NCBI GenBank assembly: GCA_040386975.1
Contig: JAZKEO010000007.1
Span: 203,907 to 267,906, forward strand
Length of the DNA stretch: 64,000 bases
Origin: M2408 sp040386975
GTDB lineage: Bacteria > Bacteroidota > Bacteroidia > Flavobacteriales_D > Crocinitomicaceae
Reading direction: 5' to 3'
Both the position numbers and the translations under genes were made by a program. Numbering within the stretch: position 1 is the first letter of the stretch; each line of letters starts with the position of its first letter. This document shows positions 59,287 through 64,000 of this stretch, one piece after another. A model generated the notes under the pieces. The model was not told where the DNA came from, searched no databases, and saw nothing but the letters and a program-made list of their open reading frames with translations.

Positions 59287-59663
59287 AGAGTTGATCTGAG
59301 TTTATATGGAATCCGTACAGACCTTGATTTGTACGGATTTTTTTGTTTATTAGACAGAAACTTTTTTGTTCTTTGCAAATGCGAAAATGTTGACGGTCAT
59401 TCGCCCTGGTGCTAGCACTTGGTTTACTCAAGTGTACTAGTTCTTCTCAGTTGTTGCCGATTTTTCATTCAGTCAATAAGCCATCATTTCCTATGTCGGA
59501 ATAAAGGCATTTTTCTTCAAACAATTGTTTTATATTTTTCCATCTGGATTATAAGAGGTAGGTTTCTCACAATCGGAATATATTTATGAACAATATGTTA
59601 AATTACGCATCAGTAGTTGCACGGTATTGCTGAATTACGTAATTTTACGTAAAATTTGAATGC
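59287..59663. other. 377-base gap before the giant surface protein gene
   Basis: After the terminator (59310-59339), the gap holds an imperfect hairpin with CTAG and CACTTG/CAAGTG (59413-59442) and two TTACGTAA palindromes ten bases apart (59635-59642 and 59645-59652) just before the next ATG. No gene is visible. Confidence 0.5.
59310..59339 (+). terminator. Rho-independent terminator of the M43 protease gene
   Basis: AATCCGTACA (59310-59319) and TGTACGGATT (59330-59339) pair perfectly with a ten-base loop and are followed by seven T. Confidence 0.9.
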
Positions 59664-62600
59664 ATGGTAAAAGATATTCCCCTTTATTTAAATTCCTTGA
59701 AGAAAGGAAATCGAAATAATTTTTCTAAAAAGACACGTAAAATGGGCATTTTGAAATCGTTTGTTTTAGGAATGGTTTTAAGCTGTTCAGGATTATTGAA
59801 TGCGCAGACAGCGGTTCCAATGAGTTCGCAAACGAATTTAACTTATACTGAGAACTTTGCAGATATTACTAACTGGACGAACAACTTCGCTGCCGGAATT
59901 GGGGCAAACCGATGGGCATCCGTAGCGATTAATGCTACTGGTACCTTGGGTGATGGTGTAAGAACAACAGTTTCAACAGCTACATTTTCAACATTGACAA
60001 CTGGAGGTGTTCAAAAAGGGACAGGAAACATTGTGCAGCTTTCAACTTCAACAACAAACTCCAATGCTATTGATTTTTTCATGGATTTTACGGGAGTTAA
60101 TGCAGGAACAGTAAGTTTTGATGTGGCTACGATTTTTAATAATACGGGTGACAGAGATTCTAGACTGAAATTGTTCTGGAGTACGAACGGTACTGCTTGG
60201 ACAGAATTAACCGGAACAAATTTGCCATATACAGCAAGAAATAACGTAGTTGGAAGTGGTTCCGTAAGTGTTGCCTTACCTGCAGCATTTAATAATTCGT
60301 CAACTGCGCGTCTGCGTTTTTATGAATACAGTACAACTACAGGAGCTACACCGACAGGAAGTCAACCAAAAATCTCTGTGGATAATTTAGTTGTTAAAGC
60401 TATTAAAATTAATACAACAGGGGCTTTATCTGCTTTGTCTACAACTTACGGAACTGCTTCGTCAAATACTTCTTTTAATGTGGAAGCCTTTAATATCGGT
60501 TCCAATCTTAGTGTTACAGCCCCAAGCGGATTTGAAGTTTCAACAACAGCCGTGTCGGGTTTTGCTAGCAGTATAAGCTTAACACCTGCTTCTGGAAATG
60601 TGGCTCTTACCACTATTTATGTACGTTTGGCAGCAGCAACGAATGCCGGAACGTATTCCGGAGATGTAGTTTGTGCCGCAACAGGTGCTTCAACGGTAAA
60701 TGTTGCTACAGTTTCTTCAACTGTGAGTCAGGCAAGCCAAACCATTACTTTTGGAACACTTTCCGATGTAGATGAATTTGATCCCGATTTTAATTTAACT
60801 GCCACAGCTTCTTCAGGTTTAACAGTCACTTATTCCAGTTCAGATCCATTAGTCGCAACAGTTTCAGGGAATACAGTTACTATAGTTGGAGATGGGACAA
60901 CGACTATTACAGCTTCACAATCAGGAAACTCAAATTATACAGCTGCAAGTAATGTGGATCAAAGTTTAACAGTGAATGCTGCTTCAGGGACGCCACAGAC
61001 CATTACTTTCAATGCGCTTTCAAATGTCACATACGGTGAAGCAGATTTTAACCTGACTGCAACTGCCAGTTCAGCATTAACAGTAAGCTATCTTAGCTCA
61101 AATACTGCTGTTGCAACGATTTCAGGGAATACAGTTACTATTGTAGGTCCCGGAACAACAACAATTACTGCTTCTCAGGCGGGAGACGGATCGTTTCAAC
61201 CTGCACCGGATGTGGATCAAAGTTTGACAGTAGATGTAAAAACACTTACTGTTACCGGGGCTTCTGCAAATAACAAAGCTTACAATAAAAGTACAGCAGC
61301 AACTATTACTGGAGCTACTTTAAATGGAATTGTTGGTTTGGATGTAGTTACTGTTTCCGGTGGAGGTACGTTTGACGATGCGAATGTAGCCAATGGAATC
61401 AATGTTACTGCTAACCTTACTTTAGGAGGAGCGGATGCTGCTAAATACACTTTGAACCAACCAATTGGTTTAACAGCAAATATTACTACAAAAGATATTT
61501 CAGTTACCGGTATTTCGGTATCAAACAAAGAATACAACGGTACAAATGCTGCAGTATTAACAGGAACAGCATCACTCAGTGGAGTTGAAAGTGGCGATAA
61601 TGTAAATTTAGATGGAACCGCTAGTGCTATTTTTACAGATGTGAATGTGAATACAGCAATTCCTGTTACAATTACAGGCTTCAGTATTTCAGGAACTTCA
61701 TCAGGAAACTACAATTTACTTGCAATTTCAGGATATACAGCAGATATTATAGCAAAAGCATTGACAGTTATAGGTTTAAGTGCAGACGATAAAACGTATG
61801 ATGCTACAGATGCAGCCACACTTACAGGAACAGGTGCTCTAAATGGTATTGTTACTGGTGAAGAAGCAAATGTGAGCCTTGATGGTACACCTGTCGGAAT
61901 TTTTGCAGATGCAAATGCAGCAACAGGCAAAAATGTAACGGTAAGCGGATACAGTATTTCAGGAACGGTTTCAGGAAATTATACGCTGACACCATTGGTT
62001 TTATCTGCGGATATCACTGTAAAAACAATCACAGTAAGCGGGGCTTCGGCTTCGGATAAAGCCTACGATGGAACTACAACTGTAACAGTTTCTGGAGGAA
62101 CATTAAGCGGCGTTGAGACAGCGGATAACGGGAATGTATCGGTTTCAGCTAGTGGAATCTTTGCACAAAGTACAATAGGCGATAATATTGCGGTTACACT
62201 TGCTTTAACAGGAAGTGCCTCAGGCAACTATTTCTTAACGCAACCGGGGATTACAGCTAATATTACAGCAGCAGCTTGTGCCAATCAAACCGTAGCTTGG
62301 AATTTTACGGCGGGAACAGCTGCTATATCTTCATCAGCGATCACCAATTTAACAGTTTCCAATCTTTCACAAGGAAATAATAACGGAACGACTACTTTGC
62401 TTGTAAATGGAAGCGTTTCTTCCGGATATGGCGGTGCCAGCGGAACATTCAATGCCGGTGCAGCAATCTTTAGTGGAACTTTAAACACGGCTACGTCTAC
62501 TTATTTTGAATTTACGCTTACACCGGCCAGCGGATATGTTATTGATCTTTCCAACATCAGCTTTGGTACGAGATCAACCGGTACAGGCCCGTTGGCATAT

Positions 62601-64000
62601 GCCATCAGAAGCAGTAAGGATGCTTACGCAAGTAATGTTGCAAGCGGAACAATGATAGCTAATTCAGTCTGGGTATTAAAAAGTACAGCAACATCGTTTA
62701 CAAGTAATCCAGGTACAGCAGTTACCTTTCGGATCTACGGATATAATGGCACCGGTGCTGTAAATACAGCCAACTGGAGAATCGATGATTTGAACTTGAC
62801 TGTGAAAGTACTTCCTGTTTTATCAAGTGCATTGACAGCTACCGTTTGTGATGCGGCAACATTTACTTATACACCGACTTCAAATGCTTCTGGAGCTTCT
62901 TATAAATGGACAAGAGCTTCAGTTGCAGGAATCAGCAATGCTGTAATAACAACACCTCAAACAACTGATCCTTCGGAAATGCTTGATAATACAACAGTTT
63001 CGCCGGTTGATGCAGTTTACGCATACCAGGTAATTGCCAATAATTGTTATAACAGCCAAGATGTTACAGTAACTGTAAACCCTACTTTAACAGCTAGTGT
63101 TACCATTTCTTCAGATGATGCAGATGATACTTTTTGTACAGGAACAAGTGTAACATTTACCGCAACTCCGACAAACGGTGGTACAACACCAATTTATCAG
63201 TGGAAAATCGGAGCTACAAATGCTGGAACTGATTCACCGACATTTACAACGAGCGCATTGGCGGATGGAGATATTGTAACAGTCGAAATGACTTCAAATG
63301 CAACACCGTGTTTGGCAGGTTCGCCAGCAACTTCAACTGGTATAACAAATACAGTTATCATCATGCCTGTAGCTGATGATCCATCGGATGTAACAGCTTG
63401 TGATTCTTATACACTTCCAGCTTTAACAGTAGGAAACTACTTTACAGGAACTGGCGGAACAGGAACAGCATTGAGTGCAGGAAATAGTATCACTTCAAGC
63501 CAAACACTTTATGTTTATGCTGAAACAGGAACAACACCAAACTGTTCGGATGAGAATAGTTTTGTTGTAACGATTAATGCTACGCCAACTGCTGATGATC
63601 CAGCGGATGTAACAGCATGCGATTCATATGAACTTCTTCCTTTAACTATAGGTAACTACTTCACTGGTGCAGGAGGAACAGGAACAGCTTTGAGTGCAGG
63701 AAATATGATTACTTCAACACAAACGATTTACGTTTATGCTGAAACTGGAACAACACCAAACTGTTCGGATGAGAATAGTTTGGTTGTAACGATTAATGCT
63801 ACGCCAACTACTGATGATCCAACAGATGTAACAGCTTGTGATTCTTATACACTTCCAGCTTTAACAGTAGGAAACTACTTTACAGGAACTGGCGGAACAG
63901 GAACAGCATTGAGTGCAGGAAATAGTATCACTTCAAGCCAAACACTTTATGTTTATGCTGAAACAGGAACAACACCAAACTGTTCGGATGAGAATAGTTT
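59664..64000 (+). CDS. Giant repetitive surface protein, 5' part (YDG/MBG-type repeats)
   Basis: About 1445 codons are visible from the ATG at 59664 and the frame is open at the window end. The signal peptide (MGILKSFVLGMVLSCSGLLN) comes after a 26-residue extension; the ATG at 59742 is an alternative start. A jelly-roll-like N-terminal domain (about 60370 and before) is followed by two MBG/Big-like repeats (about 60738-61236), four YDG-type repeats of 84-89 residues starting at 61239, 61491, 61755 and 62022, a lamin-tail-like or jelly-roll part, Ig-like modules, and 73-residue repeats from about 63367. The G+C content is clearly higher than in neighbours. Probably a T9SS-exported adhesin, but the sorting domain is not in view. 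Confidence 0.85.
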   Translation, partial: MVKDIPLYLNSLKKGNRNNFSKKTRKMGILKSFVLGMVLSCSGLLNAQTAVPMSSQTNLTYTENFADITNWTNNFAAGIGANRWASVAINATGTLGDGVRTTVSTATFSTLTTGGVQKGTGNIVQLSTSTTNSNAIDFFMDFTGVNAGTVSFDVATIFNNTGDRDSRLKLFWSTNGTAWTELTGTNLPYTARNNVVGSGSVSVALPAAFNNSSTARLRFYEYSTTTGATPTGSQPKISVDNLVVKAIKINTTGALSALSTTYGTASSNTSFNVEAFNIGSNLSVTAPSGFEVSTTAVSGFASSISLTPASGNVALTTIYVRLAAATNAGTYSGDVVCAATGASTVNVATVSSTVSQASQTITFGTLSDVDEFDPDFNLTATASSGLTVTYSSSDPLVATVSGNTVTIVGDGTTTITASQSGNSNYTAASNVDQSLTVNAASGTPQTITFNALSNVTYGEADFNLTATASSALTVSYLSSNTAVATISGNTVTIVGPGTTTITASQAGDGSFQPAPDVDQSLTVDVKTLTVTGASANNKAYNKSTAATITGATLNGIVGLDVVTVSGGGTFDDANVANGINVTANLTLGGADAAKYTLNQPIGLTANITTKDISVTGISVSNKEYNGTNAAVLTGTASLSGVESGDNVNLDGTASAIFTDVNVNTAIPVTITGFSISGTSSGNYNLLAISGYTADIIAKALTVIGLSADDKTYDATDAATLTGTGALNGIVTGEEANVSLDGTPVGIFADANAATGKNVTVSGYSISGTVSGNYTLTPLVLSADITVKTITVSGASASDKAYDGTTTVTVSGGTLSGVETADNGNVSVSASGIFAQSTIGDNIAVTLALTGSASGNYFLTQPGITANITAAACANQTVAWNFTAGTAAISSSAITNLTVSNLSQGNNNGTTTLLVNGSVSSGYGGASGTFNAGAAIFSGTLNTATSTYFEFTLTPASGYVIDLSNISFGTRSTGTGPLAYAIRSSKDAYASNVASGTMIANSVWVLKSTATSFTSNPGTAVTFRIYGYNGTGAVNTANWRIDDLNLTVKVLPVLSSALTATVCDAATFTYTPTSNASGASYKWTRASVAGISNAVITTPQTTDPSEMLDNTTVSPVDAVYAYQVIANNCYNSQDVTVTVNPTLTASVTISSDDADDTFCTGTSVTFTATPTNGGTTPIYQWKIGATNAGTDSPTFTTSALADGDIVTVEMTSNATPCLAGSPATSTGITNTVIIMPVADDPSDVTACDSYTLPALTVGNYFTGTGGTGTALSAGNSITSSQTLYVYAETGTTPNCSDENSFVVTINATPTADDPADVTACDSYELLPLTIGNYFTGAGGTGTALSAGNMITSTQTIYVYAETGTTPNCSDENSLVVTINATPTTDDPTDVTACDSYTLPALTVGNYFTGTGGTGTALSAGNSITSSQTLYVYAETGTTPNCSDENS
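61239..62275 (+). repeat. Four YDG-type repeats
   Basis: Repeat units start at 61239, 61491, 61755 and 62022 with spacing of 252, 264 and 267 bp. Each has K-x-x-T/S-V-x-G-x-S-A/V-x-x-K-x-Y-x-x-T/S and ends with SGNYxL or similar followed by TANIT-like strands. Confidence 0.8.
63367..64000 (+). repeat. 219-bp tandem repeats at the right edge
   Basis: GATGATCC recurs at 63375, 63594 and 63813, exactly 219 bp (73 codons) apart. The first and third units are nearly identical at base level, while the second is diverged (GAACTTCTTCCTTTAACTAT instead of ACACTTCCAGCTTTAACAGT). The array continues past the window end. Confidence 0.9.

Noticed and set aside
59287..59663. Short gene in the gap before the giant adhesin
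   Set aside because: I find no frame with a plausible start and composition; the sequence is interrupted by stops and palindromes.
61280..62488. Minus-strand frames under the giant adhesin
   Set aside because: They are antisense shadows of a low-stop, Thr/Ala/Gly-rich repeat gene and have no recognisable domain.
1..64000. tRNA or rRNA genes
   Set aside because: No cloverleaf-like or rRNA-like sequence caught my eye on either strand; a dedicated search was not possible.

Overview
The window is AT-rich chromosomal DNA of a Bacteroidota species, most likely Flavobacteriales. Evidence: type IX secretion (T9SS) genes and cargo with type A and type B sorting domains, a Bacteroidota-style RpoZ, the gene orders bamD-rpoZ-coaBC-DUF4835 and rpmB-rpmG-DUF4295-ftsY, and promoters with the TAnnTTTG -7 box instead of the E. 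coli type. Cysteine-free L33, DUF4197, HYC_CC_PP and DUF7619 proteins, all common in this phylum, agree. I cannot name the species. I see no tRNA, rRNA, CRISPR array or complete insertion sequence.

Layout. 1-917: start of a SprE/PorW-like T9SS lipoprotein gene. 1.1-5.3 kb: envelope and housekeeping genes (lipoprotein, bamD, rpoZ, coaBC, DUF4835). 5.3-7.9 kb: two paralogous small lipoproteins and an acyltransferase. 8-12.2 kb: pabB, tilS, a glycosyltransferase and an unknown acidic protein. 12.3-15.6 kb: a three-gene set (HYC_CC_PP protein, TonB-dependent receptor, periplasmic HMA-domain protein) that looks like metal, probably copper, handling. 15.7-21.9 kb: dprA, an outer-membrane protein with waaA, bactofilin with an M23 peptidase, pyrophosphatase. 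22.1-25.4 kb: oxidoreductase, lipoprotein, sugar-phosphate transferase. 25.5-36.5 kb: three very large secreted T9SS cargo proteins, two of them leucine-rich-repeat paralogues. 36.6-43.7 kb: translation genes (thrS-infC-rpmI-rplT; rpsF-rpsR-rplI) around an orphan xanthine-dehydrogenase-type large subunit. 43.8-46.3 kb: polysaccharide polymerase and chain-length genes. 46.6-53.3 kb: dnaN, small accessory genes, PPK2, nucleoside phosphorylase, DUF4197, cinA. 53.3-55.2 kb: rpmB-rpmG-DUF4295-ftsY. 55.3-64 kb: a secreted M43 metalloprotease and the start of a giant repetitive surface protein that runs off the right edge and is visibly richer in G+C.

The genes form several working sets: T9SS machinery with its cargo, envelope construction (BamD, WaaA, Wzy/Wzz, PHPT transferase, bactofilin/M23), and translation. 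The most unusual content is not a gene cluster but short repeats. A small hairpin element with the conserved 11-base core GAGCYTGTCGA and variable but self-complementary arms sits between genes and, in frame, inside four protein genes (typically read as STGSAS). Other repeats include ATTGTAG-type palindromes, a 166-bp element with perfect 31-bp inverted ends beside dnaN, and an AACTCAT-rich family that often lies where terminators are expected. A second pattern is that five genes have the -7 promoter box exactly four bases before the start codon, which predicts leaderless mRNAs.
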